Positions 1 to 8,161 of a DNA stretch of 32,487 nt are shown here, in pieces. The notes under the pieces were generated by a model. It was not told the origin of the DNA. It saw nothing but the letters and a program-made list of their open reading frames with translations, and ran no database searches. The first letter of the stretch is position 1, and each line of letters begins with the position of its first letter. The position numbers were made by a program, and so were the translations under genes. Source of the stretch: an uncultured Eggerthellaceae bacterium (lineage in GTDB: Bacteria; Actinomycetota; Coriobacteriia; Coriobacteriales; Eggerthellaceae); assembly GCA_904420215.1 (NCBI GenBank), contig CAJFUR010000097.1, positions 1 through 32,487 of the forward strand, given 5' to 3'.

Positions 1-135
1 CATTAGTGGATAATCGTCGCTTTGAGGCGCCTGTTCGTTTCGCTCTTCAAGCAGTTCGGAAACCTTACGCTGTTCCCAAGGGTCAGTGAAACCGGGGAAG
101 CGAAGTTTGGGTACATTTGGTTTTGATTCGTTCAT
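1..135 (-). CDS. hsdS: Type I restriction specificity subunit HsdS, N-terminal part (cut by window edge)
   Basis: This gene is too short in the window for the ORF track. Reading the minus strand from an ATG at 135 gives 45 open codons to the window edge. The first residues include VPKLRFPGFTDPWEQRK, the typical opening of HsdS specificity subunits, which recognise the target DNA sequence for a type I restriction-modification complex. A strong ribosome site (AAGGGGAG) lies just before the ATG, and only 10 bases separate it from the HsdR stop, so the two genes are surely co-transcribed. The two target-recognition domains lie outside the window. Confidence in the family is high; completeness cannot be judged. 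Confidence 0.85.
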   Translation of the reverse strand, partial: MNESKPNVPKLRFPGFTDPWEQRKVSELLEERNEQAPQSDDYPLM

Positions 136-145
136 TGCTCTCCCC

Positions 146-3100
146 TTAGCCTTCCAAGAGCTTGTCGGCCATGTCGTAAATCGCTTTGCGCAGTCCGTTG
201 CGGTACTTGATGCGCGTAAGCGCCTGCACTGCTTCGTCGGTCGCCATGGTTTTATACGCTCCTGTCGCATCTGCGACGATTTTTGTGATTCGCCCTGCAT
301 CGTCCAGGTCTTGCTGTCCAAAACGATGACCGCTGAACAGCTCGCGTATCTCGGCGCTGGTGATGAAGTCGGTTATGCCCCATGCGTTCCTGAACTCAAG
401 AAGCTCCCTGTCCACGCCTGCATTGCTGGCCGCTTGGATGATGCTTTCCCCCTCGGCCTGCGAAGTCAATTTCACTGGGAAGGTCAGCCCCGAATTCCTC
501 GGCGGGAAGATGCGGCTCACGATGGCGCTCACCGCATTGAGAATCCGCTTCGCATACCCGCGATCGTCCAGGCCGTTGGCGAACTGCTCAATCTTGCCGC
601 GCGTTTCCACAACCTTATCGGTTTCTCCCTCATGCACGGCGTTGATCAGGGTCTCGATAAGCTCCGTGAGGTAGTCGTAGTCTACTTTGACCTCTTTCAC
701 GTGCGTCATGCGCAGTTCTATTTGGTAGACGGGCACGCTCTTTTTATTCGCAATGCGTCCTTTCAGCTCATTGGACAGAACAGTAGTCAATGCGATTTCT
801 TGCTCGGGCTCCATGCCAAGCGCCCGTACAAGCTCATCGGGTCTATCGTAATCAAAGCCTATCTTTGCCCCATCCACTTCTTCTGGTTTAAACTGCTTGA
901 GCTTTGCCATCCCGGCATTGTACTCGCGAAGCAAATCCAGCATGAAGTCTTGCTGCTTTTCGGAAGGTGGCAGCTGCGTGAACCCATCGGTGAGGTCATG
1001 CAGCTTGGCAACCTTCTCCTTAACCTGCTGGAACACCTGCTCAAAATCAGGGGCAGTGATGCCCTCGTCCACGTTGAGCTGCCGACGCTCTTCATCGGTA
1101 AGGTTGGCGGAATCCTTATTGGCGTAAATTGCCAGCGCTTCATTCATAAGTCGTTCGTTCTGCGCTGGCCAGCGATAGTTCACCACGTGCCCCCAGGGTT
1201 TTTCCTGCATATCCGCGATGCGGTTGGTGCGCGAATACGCCTGGATGAGGCCGGCACCTTTGAGCGTGCGATCGACGTAGAGCGTGTTAAGCTCGGGCGC
1301 ATCGAACCCTGTCAAAAGCTGATCCACCACAATGACCAAATCAAGATACGGGCCTTCTCTGAGCGACTTGTTCAGCCGCGCCATCACATCCTGCGTGTAA
1401 CCAGAAACATCGTCCATGCCAAAGGTGGTGCCAAACTCCTCGTTGTAAGTCACGATGGCTTCATGCAGCCCGCGGTTGGTCTCCAACATGGTGTCGTTGT
1501 TGGTCGTGTTTTGGCTGAAAGTTACCGCCACCTTGAGCGTGGGCATTCCCTCGGCGCGCCGCTCCTTATTCACGCGCTGGAACTCCCGGAAATACATCAT
1601 GGCCATGGGCGTGGACGCCTTGCCGCCGCCCACATGCGTGGTGAGCAGCGCGTTATACCTGCCCTCGGCCGAACGGTTGCGCCAGTTGTCGAAGATGTCC
1701 CGCACCACTTCCCTCACATGGTCGGGATTCTCGTCATAGAAACTGGGTTCAATGGCGTCGTCCATGTCTTCCGGCGTGAGGTTGGCAATCTTGCGCTTGA
1801 TTTGCTCACGGGTCCAGTCGGGGTGCTGTTCGCGGTAGAAGCGGGGCAAATATTCTTCCTTCATGGCCTGCTCGGGGATGGTAGTCTCAAAATCCACCTG
1901 GAAGCCCAAAACGTTGCGGTCGGCTATGGCCTCGCGAATGGTGTAGGCGTGCAGCAAGGGCCCAAAGATGTCCTCGGTGCGCATGCCCGTGGTGGTTTCG
2001 TCGAACATGGGCGTGCCGGTGTAACCCAGCCATACCGCATGCTTGAAAGCATTCTGAATCTCTTTGAATGCCTCGCCTCCCGTGGATCTGTGCGCTTCAT
2101 CCACAATGAACACGATATGCTTGCCGGGATCGGTGAACGATTTGCGTTTGACAAGGCGCTCAAGTTTTTGCACCGACGTCACAATGATGTCGTTGCCCTT
2201 GGACTTGAGCTCGCGGCTTAGAAAGCCGGTATTCTGCGTCTCGCGAATGCTGCCGGTGGCGATATCCGCAGCATCCGGGTCGTATGCACGGTAGTTCTCA
2301 AGCGTCTGCTTGGTAAGCGCGATGCGGTCAACCAAGAAGACAACCTTGTCAACGCCAGGCAGACGGCTGGCAAGCCATGCGGTTTTGAAGCTGGTGATGG
2401 TTTTCCCCGAGCCGGTGGTATGCCAGATGTAGCCAAGCTTGCGCCCGTCAATCGGGCAATCGAAATCGGCATGTTTTATGGCGCCGATGGCCCTTTGCGT
2501 CGCGTAAACCTGATAGGGCCGCATGACCTTGACGCTCTGTTTGTTCGGCGTGCCATCCAGAATCATGAAGTTGGTGGCCATCTGATGCGCCATGGGAATG
2601 GAGAGCATGGAGTCGGCGAACTCCTTCCAGTTGCGCACCACCCGGTTGTCGCTTTTCCGCTGCCAATGGAACGCGAAATCCCTGTTGAAGCGCTCCGCCG
2701 TGGTGTTGGCCATGTACTTCACGTTGTTTGGCGTGATGGCAACCAAAATCTGCAAGGTTGAGAAGATGTCGCTGTACTGGTTCTCATCGATGTACTGGTG
2801 CATCTGGTTCAAAGCCTCGTCCACGTCGCGCGTGTCACGCTTCTCCTCTATCTGGATGACGGGCAGGCCGTTAATGAGCAGCGTGGTATCGAAGATTCTC
2901 TCTTGCTTCCCTGGAATCTTCGGCGGGCGCGTTACCTGGTTCACAACCTGATACACTGTATCGCCCGCGCCAATCTGCTTCTGGTCGAACACGGTCAAAA
3001 ACGCATGGCGACCATCGTCCAAATCGATTTCAATCTGCGAAATCCCATTGAGGCCATAAAGGAACTGCCCCGCCTGATACGGCGTCTGCAGATCCGAAAT

Positions 3101-3361
3101 GATCTTTTTCACCTGGTTGAACTCGACGACGCTCAAAGGGTGGTCGAGCGTGGCCTGATTGTGCTGTTCCAAGATGCGCTTGAAGTTGTCCCACAGTTGT
3201 TCGGTGGTTTTGATGCCGGGCTCGTATTTCCAGAGCTTCGTTTTCACCACATAATCCACCGCCGGCTCGCCCACCGCGCCCCAGCCGGTATCAGTTGGCT
3301 GGGTGATGGCGCCGTTGCACAGGTATTGGATAAGCTCGGACTCAAATTGCAGCTCGTTCAT
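146..3361 (-). CDS. hsdR: Type I restriction enzyme R subunit (HsdR), ATP-dependent translocase and nuclease
   Basis: This is the motor and nuclease subunit of a type I restriction system, which translocates and cuts unmodified DNA. The 1071-residue length is normal for HsdR. The N-terminal PD-(D/E)xK nuclease is visible: Asp158, the E172-E-K174 pair in VIQIEEK, and the QxxxY motif at 186-190. The Walker A motif TTGSGKT lies around residue 320 (Lys320). A DEAH box (VDEAHRS) and later helicase motifs (LLTGFDAPELNTLYVD; QAYSRTNR) follow. The start ATG overlaps the stop of the upstream HsdS-like gene as ATGA. All key residues are present, so it looks functional. GC content is visibly lower than in the second half of the window, which fits an acquired defence cluster. 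Confidence 0.97.
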   Translation of the reverse strand: MNELQFESELIQYLCNGAITQPTDTGWGAVGEPAVDYVVKTKLWKYEPGIKTTEQLWDNFKRILEQHNQATLDHPLSVVEFNQVKKIISDLQTPYQAGQFLYGLNGISQIEIDLDDGRHAFLTVFDQKQIGAGDTVYQVVNQVTRPPKIPGKQERIFDTTLLINGLPVIQIEEKRDTRDVDEALNQMHQYIDENQYSDIFSTLQILVAITPNNVKYMANTTAERFNRDFAFHWQRKSDNRVVRNWKEFADSMLSIPMAHQMATNFMILDGTPNKQSVKVMRPYQVYATQRAIGAIKHADFDCPIDGRKLGYIWHTTGSGKTITSFKTAWLASRLPGVDKVVFLVDRIALTKQTLENYRAYDPDAADIATGSIRETQNTGFLSRELKSKGNDIIVTSVQKLERLVKRKSFTDPGKHIVFIVDEAHRSTGGEAFKEIQNAFKHAVWLGYTGTPMFDETTTGMRTEDIFGPLLHAYTIREAIADRNVLGFQVDFETTIPEQAMKEEYLPRFYREQHPDWTREQIKRKIANLTPEDMDDAIEPSFYDENPDHVREVVRDIFDNWRNRSAEGRYNALLTTHVGGGKASTPMAMMYFREFQRVNKERRAEGMPTLKVAVTFSQNTTNNDTMLETNRGLHEAIVTYNEEFGTTFGMDDVSGYTQDVMARLNKSLREGPYLDLVIVVDQLLTGFDAPELNTLYVDRTLKGAGLIQAYSRTNRIADMQEKPWGHVVNYRWPAQNERLMNEALAIYANKDSANLTDEERRQLNVDEGITAPDFEQVFQQVKEKVAKLHDLTDGFTQLPPSEKQQDFMLDLLREYNAGMAKLKQFKPEEVDGAKIGFDYDRPDELVRALGMEPEQEIALTTVLSNELKGRIANKKSVPVYQIELRMTHVKEVKVDYDYLTELIETLINAVHEGETDKVVETRGKIEQFANGLDDRGYAKRILNAVSAIVSRIFPPRNSGLTFPVKLTSQAEGESIIQAASNAGVDRELLEFRNAWGITDFITSAEIRELFSGHRFGQQDLDDAGRITKIVADATGAYKTMATDEAVQALTRIKYRNGLRKAIYDMADKLLEG

Positions 3362-3933
3362 CGTTGAACCGCCTCTCTGATTTCTCCCAGCACTAACGCC
3401 GTTTCAAGCTCTGCCGTCCTTTTCTTGAGCGCCGCCAGCTGCATCTGATTGAGATACAGCTGGCCTATGAGCCTTTGCCTCTCTGGCGGCGGAAGCTCTG
3501 GAAGCATGAGCGAGCCGAGCTGGGCGATGGTGTATTTCATGACCGATGATCCCTGCTGGCTAATGCGGAGCTGATGCCTGATGCTGCGGTCTTCATTGAC
3601 GAGGTAGACGAGGTAGCGGGCATCAAGTTCTCGCGTGGGCTTGAACGCAAGGTAGTTTTGCGTGAATATATATCCCCCATGCTGGGCTTGCACGATGGCC
3701 GCCTTGCCGGACAGGAGACTGAAAACGACATCCCCTTCCGCAAGCGTGTTGACAGCATCGAAAGTTCTGACCTGTTTCCTGTCGTTGCTCTGGCAATTCA
3801 ATCCCCCCAAGTCTTCCTCGAGGTCAGACTGGGTGTAGAAACAATAGGCAGGCGCATTGCCGCTCAAATCTTCGACAATGCGAAATTGAGGGGTGCCACT
3901 AACGAGCTCAACCACACTTTTGATATCGATCAC
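3358..3933 (-). CDS. Single-TRD HsdS-like protein (half specificity subunit)
   Basis: The ORF track starts this at 3993, but a GTG at 3933 is preferred. It follows GGAAAGG at a good distance, and a likely promoter (TTGCTT-16 bp-TACAAT) would start transcription downstream of the 3993 ATG. The product is then 191 residues. It begins IDIKSVVELVSG and ends with PELPPPERQRLIGQLYL plus a long helix (LAALKKRTAELE), the layout of one target-recognition domain followed by the conserved helical spacer of HsdS. Full HsdS proteins carry two such halves. It overlaps hsdR by ATGA, so it is the first gene of hsdS-like/hsdR/hsdS. It may be a half-subunit that dimerises, a regulator of specificity, or a remnant. 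I infer the family from pattern only. Confidence 0.72.
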   Translation of the reverse strand: MIDIKSVVELVSGTPQFRIVEDLSGNAPAYCFYTQSDLEEDLGGLNCQSNDRKQVRTFDAVNTLAEGDVVFSLLSGKAAIVQAQHGGYIFTQNYLAFKPTRELDARYLVYLVNEDRSIRHQLRISQQGSSVMKYTIAQLGSLMLPELPPPERQRLIGQLYLNQMQLAALKKRTAELETALVLGEIREAVQR

Positions 3934-3951
3934 AGCAAACCGTGCCTTTCC

Positions 3952-4030
3952 ATAATCACAAATCCATTGTATTACAATGCACGGCAAAAGCAATGTGGTT
4001 TTTGATTTTTTATAATTACAAATTACATTG
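3952..4030. repeat. Imperfect direct repeat flanking the hsdS-like promoter
   Basis: ATAATCACAAATCCATTG (3952-3969) and ATAATTACAAATTACATTG (4012-4030) are near-identical and lie about 60 bp apart. The second copy covers the 3' end of the radC-like gene and contains AATTACA twice in tandem. The region is markedly AT-rich compared with the rest of the window. The repeats could be paired operator sites controlling restriction genes or a duplication scar; no direct evidence decides between these. Confidence 0.4.
3966..3993 (-). promoter_or_regulatory. Likely sigma70-type promoter for the hsdS-like/hsdR/hsdS operon
   Basis: On the minus strand TTGCTT (3993-3988) is followed after 16 bp by TACAAT (3971-3966). 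The -10 box lies inside a perfect inverted repeat, ATTGTA-T-TACAAT (3966-3978), which could also bind a regulator. Transcription would begin near 3958, leaving a leader of about 25 bases before the GTG at 3933. Start site and activity are inferred. Confidence 0.5.
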
Positions 4031-4655
4031 AACCGAGACTCCGGTAGCCTCCCCTCGCCACAATCAAATGATCCAGCACTTCAATTCCCATAAGCCGTCC
4101 CGCTTCTTCGAGCTTCTCCGTTACCGCTTCGTCGTCGCGAGACGGCTCGAGACTGCCGCTGGGATGGTTGTGGGCAACGATGATTTTCGCCGCTCGATCT
4201 TCAATGGCTTTCGCAAAAATCTCCCGAGGATGCACCAAACTCTGATCAAGCGTGCCCTGAAAAACGATGGCGTTGTCAATGAGTCTGTTGGCCCCATCCA
4301 GGGTCAAAACGACAAAGCACTCTTGCTTTTTGGCTTTGAGGTAGTCGAGTTGCTTGGCCGCCTGTTCCGCGCTTTGGATTATCGGTCGGTCGGCAGGCAT
4401 GAGATAACGACGGCCCAACTCGAAAAGAGCGACCACTTCGCTCGTTTTGGCGGGACCCATGCCGGGAATGCACCGGATCTGCTTGTAAGAAATCGAACTT
4501 CCCTGACTTTTCAATAACTTGAGCAGGCGCCTTGCTATCTGCTCCGCAGAAAACTGCTGATTGCCGCTTCCAATGAGGATTCTTAGCAATTCCAAATCGG
4601 TGAGGTTTTCTGCACCAAATTTTTCAAGCTTTTCCCGTGGCTTAAGTTTGTCCAT
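4023..4655 (-). CDS. radC: RadC/JAB-domain family protein
   Basis: The 210-residue product belongs to the RadC (UPF0758) family, a JAB/MPN-fold metalloprotein whose biochemical role is unsettled; these genes are frequent in mobile and defence regions. A helix-hairpin-helix stretch (IRCIPGMGPAKTSEV) lies around residues 60-75. The metal-binding motif AHNHPSG (His162, His164) is followed by PSRDD (Asp174/175), the expected HxH...S/D arrangement. The length is close to the usual size of about 220-230. The ATG lies 8 bases after the stop of the Mrr-like gene, and AGGGGG overlapping that stop serves as ribosome site, so the two genes form an operon. No key residue appears to be missing. Confidence 0.9.
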   Translation of the reverse strand: MDKLKPREKLEKFGAENLTDLELLRILIGSGNQQFSAEQIARRLLKLLKSQGSSISYKQIRCIPGMGPAKTSEVVALFELGRRYLMPADRPIIQSAEQAAKQLDYLKAKKQECFVVLTLDGANRLIDNAIVFQGTLDQSLVHPREIFAKAIEDRAAKIIVAHNHPSGSLEPSRDDEAVTEKLEEAGRLMGIEVLDHLIVARGGYRSLGSM

Positions 4656-4663
4656 AGCACCCC

Positions 4664-5656
4664 CTACGCCGGCCAGTAAATCCTCACGAGCGGCAGTATC
4701 GCCCTCATGTCGGGGTCGGCGTTGTCGTAGTTGTCCACTATGAGGCGCACAAGCTGGTCGAGATCGAGAAGCTTTACGGGCATGATGGCGCGGTCGGCTT
4801 CGTAGGCCGCTTCCTTGGTGAAGCCGCCGGTGCTCACATACAGACCGCTGTCGGTGTTGCGCAGGCCACCGATGAAAGAACGCAGCGCAGGCGCGCCCAT
4901 GGGGCCTTTGCGGTGCTTGACTTCCACCACGATGCGCGGCGACTCGAGCCCCAAACCGTCGGGCGACGCTATGATGTCGCGCCCACCATCGGCGGCCTTG
5001 CCCGTCATGGACGTTTTGTATCCCATGCAGCGCAGCAGCCCCGCAACAAGATGCTCCATGTCATCCCAGCTCAATTGAATGACGCGGTCTTTGATGCGCT
5101 CGATGCCGTCCTCGGCGGTCGCCTCGCGGACGTCGGAAGAACTTTCTTCGTCCGCGTCTTCTCCACCAACGGCGGCAACGCCTTTCGCTGCATCTTCCAA
5201 CTCGCGCAGCGTTTCGTCGGAAACGGCGAACAGGGTGGAAATGCTGCCGAGGGAGTGCTTGGCGCGCGCAGACAGCGCATCGCGGGAGGCCGTCGCCTTC
5301 CAAGAAACCGTCCGATGGTACGAACCGTCATCGCCGTCCGCATCGGAAGGAGGGACGAACGCGCAGGGGCCGGTGACTTCCGCAAGATGGTACAGACGTG
5401 TTGCCGGATTGTACACAACCACCGTGGAACCTTCGCCGATTTCGTGTGCGAAGCGCCAGATCATCCCCGCATTCGCAGCCACAACTTGGCGGGACGCGCT
5501 GGGAAAATGCTTTTTGTACAGGGCTTTCGTCTGGCCCTTGTCGAGCGACGCGATATCCGCAGCGCCCAAGTTCCAGTAGATGGCGATGTATCCTTTGCTT
5601 ATCCACTCCGCAGCCCTGACACCACCTTTGCCGGCGCGAACGATCCAAGCAGTCAT
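4664..5656 (-). CDS. Mrr-type restriction endonuclease with N-terminal reader-like domain
   Basis: This 330-residue protein probably cleaves foreign, possibly modified, DNA (type IV-like). The C-terminal half shows the Mrr_cat fold: an acidic helix start (MEHLVAGLLRCMGY, about 200-213), then AADGGRDI with Asp227, then VVEVKH with Glu245 and Lys247, the D...ExK nuclease core. The N-terminal 150 residues begin WIVRAGKGG and contain GEGSTVVVYNP and a typical SLGSI stretch. I recognise this domain from many Mrr-like endonucleases and suspect a PUA/EVE-like fold, but cannot prove it. The linker (about 155-185) is acidic. AAGGGGGC before the ATG is a good ribosome site. It lies first in an operon with the RadC-like gene. 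Confidence 0.85.
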   Translation of the reverse strand: MTAWIVRAGKGGVRAAEWISKGYIAIYWNLGAADIASLDKGQTKALYKKHFPSASRQVVAANAGMIWRFAHEIGEGSTVVVYNPATRLYHLAEVTGPCAFVPPSDADGDDGSYHRTVSWKATASRDALSARAKHSLGSISTLFAVSDETLRELEDAAKGVAAVGGEDADEESSSDVREATAEDGIERIKDRVIQLSWDDMEHLVAGLLRCMGYKTSMTGKAADGGRDIIASPDGLGLESPRIVVEVKHRKGPMGAPALRSFIGGLRNTDSGLYVSTGGFTKEAAYEADRAIMPVKLLDLDQLVRLIVDNYDNADPDMRAILPLVRIYWPA

Positions 5657-5687
5657 GCGAGCCCCCTTTGCTTGCCAAGTGCTTCGT

Positions 5688-5715
5688 ATTGTAACGCTTC
5701 ACGACAGCAGCTCAA
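5688..5715 (-). promoter_or_regulatory. Likely promoter of the mrr-like/radC operon
   Basis: On the minus strand TTGAGC (5715-5710) is followed after 16 bp by TACAAT (5693-5688), with the ATG about 30 bases further down. The spacing and -10 box match those of the proposed hsdS-like promoter at 3966-3993. This supports two separate defence transcripts. Confidence 0.5.
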
Positions 5716-6013
5716 CAGACAGCTTGCTCAGCCCATCCCAGTCCAGCCCCTCCCCTCCGCCAAGCCCCCTCCACCCCCCCCGCCGCCCGCGCATCAGGCG
5801 CAACGGGGATGCTGCAATAGCAAGCAAATCGCAGCCGCAACAGCGCACCGGAAAGGGTGCGGCATGGCCCTTGGCGGCAGTCTGGCGGCAGAAAGCGGCA
5901 TCGGGTTCACGCACGGCAAGCCAAAACGATCATCACCCGCTCCTTCCGCAAGGAAGACGGACGGGACATGCACACCGCGCAAGCGAGCTGGAAGCCGAAG
6001 GCAAGGAGGCAGG
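5716..6013. other. Intergenic region without a recognisable gene
   Basis: About 300 bases lie between the mrr-like promoter and the Tat-leader remnant. The stretch contains a C-rich run (about 5770-5795) and no ORF with recognisable protein content or a ribosome site, except the AAGGAGG at its very end that serves the ATG at 6014. The several ORFs listed here look like GC-driven noise. No tRNA or riboswitch fold was noticed. Confidence 0.5.
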
Positions 6014-6686
6014 ATGTCCGAAAACGAACTGACCCGCCGCTCGTTCGTGAAAATGGGGATGGCCGGGCTGGCTGGCGGCGCGCTGGCCGCGGCCATGGGC
6101 GGATGCGCCGCCACGCAGCCGCAGGCGTCGGAAAGCTAACCCGCGGGAGGCGAAGACGCGCGGAGCAACGTTCCCCCGAGATCAGGTGGGCGCCGAGGTG
6201 GACTCCACCGCAAGCATTGCCCAAACCACCGACGACGACATAGCGATAGAAGCGCCCTCGCAGGACGTCCGCTACGACATCGTGGACAGCCACCTGCACT
6301 ACGTGGACTTCCTCGAAAAGAGCGACGGCTTCCCCGCGCTCGTCCGCGCGCAGGACAAGGCGGGCGCCAGCCTGGCCGCACGTCTGGCCGACCCGCGCCG
6401 CGAAAGCCCGCTTCTGTGCGCGCTCGCCCACGCCGGCTGCACGGCGCTCGTGATGTGCCTCGCCATGAGCCTGGTGGGTTCCCTCGTGTTCAGCGTTGCG
6501 CTGAACGGGGCCGACGCGCTGCAGCTGCCTGCCATTTGGGTGGGCACCACCATCAAGAACTTCCCGATGGCGCTTTTCCTGAGCATCTTCGTGGCCGGCC
6601 CCATCGCCCGCGCCGTGTTCGCCCGGTGCTTCTCCCGTCTAGGGGAAAGACGCGCACCCAAAGCCGCCGACGAAGCCGCGGCGTAG
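6014..6686 (+). pseudogene. Decayed chimera: Tat-exported amidohydrolase N-terminus fused to a DUF2798 membrane segment
   Basis: An ATG at 6014 behind AAGGAGG opens a clear Tat leader (TRRSFVKMG) followed by a lipobox-like GGCAATQ. That frame ends at TAA 6137-6139. Dropping one A from GGAAAGCTAA shifts the reading into the next frame (ASEANPREAKT), which then stays open to 6686. That frame contains YDIVDSHLHYVDF, the metal-binding start of amidohydrolase-family enzymes, up to about 6365. The sequence then switches abruptly to a hydrophobic segment (LVMCLAMSLVGSLVFSVALNG; NFPMALFLSIFVAGP) typical of DUF2798 inner-membrane proteins. A deletion has apparently fused two genes and a frameshift cut off the leader. 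Neither half is complete. The downstream part could still be expressed from a GTG at 6186. Confidence 0.75.
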
Positions 6687-6697
6687 CACAAGCACAC

Positions 6698-8161
6698 CTA
6701 GCGCAAGCCGCAGGCGTCTTTCAACATGCCCATCTTCATGGCATGGTAGGCGCGGCTCATGAGCAGGGGATGGTTTTGCGGGTTTTCGAAACGCTGCTCC
6801 TCGGGTGCAACTTCCTCCGCCAGCTGCCGCATCAGATAGCCGCGAACGTCCTCCAAAGCCGGCGAAGGATCCACGCGGCGGCCCTGCTCCATGACGGTCC
6901 TTTGAAGTTCGCGGACGGCACAGCCTGCAAGCGACACGCGCTCCCACGGCTTGCGCGGATCCACGCAAGAGAAACGCGCGCCTTCCCTGTCGGGCCGTTC
7001 GTCTGCCAAAGTCAGGAGATCGGCCACGGCACGCCCGCGCGCGTCGTTCACGCGCCACACGCGCTTGCGCCCCGGATTGGTTATCTTGTCGAACGTCTCG
7101 GACACCTTGATCTTCGGGCGGCATGCCGCGTCCTCGTTCACGGCCACCAGCTTGTACACCGCGCCGAACACCGGGTTGCTCTTTGCAGTGATCAGCCTTT
7201 CCCCCACGCCGAAGGCGTCGATGCAGCCGCCTTGCTCCACAATGGAGCGAATGGTGAATTCGTCCAAGCTGTTCGAGGCGACGATCCTGCAATCCTCCAG
7301 CCCCGCCGCATCCAACAGGACGCGCGTCTCTTTCGATAGGCGCGCCAGATCGCCCGAGTCAATCCGCACGCCGGCAAGGCGTGCCCCGCGCGGCTCCAGA
7401 ACCTTCTTCGCCACGCGAATGGCGTTCGGCACGCCCGACTCCAGCACGTCGTAGGTGTCCACCAGAAGCACGGCGTTGTCCGGATACAGTTCGGCGAAGC
7501 GTCTGAATGCAAGGTATTCGCTCTCGAAGCACATGACCCAGCTGTGAGCCATGGTTCCACCGACGGGCAAGCCGAACGTCTGCCCCGCCAGCACCGTCGC
7601 CGTGCCCTCCACGCCGCCGATATAGGCGGCGCGCGCACCGTACACCGCCGCGTCTACATTGTGGGCCCGCCGCGCCCCGAAATCGGACACGGCACGTCCC
7701 GCCGCGGCTCGCACGATGCGCTGCGCTTTCGTTGCCACCAGCGACTGATGGTTCACTTGGGCGAGTATCGCCGTTTCCGCAAGCTGCGCATCTATAAGTG
7801 GCGCATGAACGCTCAGAATGGGTTCGTTAGGGTAGACGACCGTTCCCTCGGGCATCGCCCGCACGCAGCCCCGAAACTCGAATGTTCCAAGCCACGCCAG
7901 AAACCGCTCGTCGAACAACCCCAGCGAACGCAGGTAGGCAACGTCCCGCTCGTCGAAGTGCATGCCCTCCAGGAAGTCGAGCACCTGTTCCAGCCCCGCA
8001 AACACGGAAAACGCCGCCCCATCGGGATTCTTGCGGAAAAACACGTCGAACGTGGCCCAATCGTCCTGCCGGCCGTCGGCGAAATACCCGTTCGCCATGG
8101 TCATCTGATACAGATCGGTCACCATCGACAGGTTGCGCGCGTCGAACTGCGTCACCGCCAT
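6698..8161 (-). CDS. pncB: Nicotinate phosphoribosyltransferase
   Basis: The enzyme converts nicotinate and PRPP to nicotinate mononucleotide (NaMN), the entry step of the Preiss-Handler NAD salvage route in the cytoplasm. The 487-residue length and the motifs fit the longer bacterial PncB class: SMVTDLYQMTMANGYF at the start, AQLAETAILAQVNHQS, SDFGARRAHNVDAAVYGARAA and GLPVGGTMAHSWV in the middle, and GVRIDSGDLARLSKE in the phosphoribosyl-binding region. The start ATG overlaps the end of the HD-nicotinamidase gene by 10 bases, so it is translated from the same message. It is the last gene of the sirtuin/NAD operon and converges on the decayed DUF2798 chimera with only 11 bases between; no clear terminator is seen there. 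Confidence 0.96.
   Translation of the reverse strand: MAVTQFDARNLSMVTDLYQMTMANGYFADGRQDDWATFDVFFRKNPDGAAFSVFAGLEQVLDFLEGMHFDERDVAYLRSLGLFDERFLAWLGTFEFRGCVRAMPEGTVVYPNEPILSVHAPLIDAQLAETAILAQVNHQSLVATKAQRIVRAAAGRAVSDFGARRAHNVDAAVYGARAAYIGGVEGTATVLAGQTFGLPVGGTMAHSWVMCFESEYLAFRRFAELYPDNAVLLVDTYDVLESGVPNAIRVAKKVLEPRGARLAGVRIDSGDLARLSKETRVLLDAAGLEDCRIVASNSLDEFTIRSIVEQGGCIDAFGVGERLITAKSNPVFGAVYKLVAVNEDAACRPKIKVSETFDKITNPGRKRVWRVNDARGRAVADLLTLADERPDREGARFSCVDPRKPWERVSLAGCAVRELQRTVMEQGRRVDPSPALEDVRGYLMRQLAEEVAPEEQRFENPQNHPLLMSRAYHAMKMGMLKDACGLR

Noticed and set aside
86-2221. 711-residue plus-strand ORF opposite hsdR
   Set aside because: hsdR has all catalytic motifs on the minus strand; the opposite frame has no family signal or ribosome site.
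4014-4027. Tandem AATTACA pair as an Rrf2 site like that at 11488-11515
   Set aside because: The shared heptamer is short and AT-rich, and the arrangements differ (direct versus inverted), so a link between the two regions is not supported.
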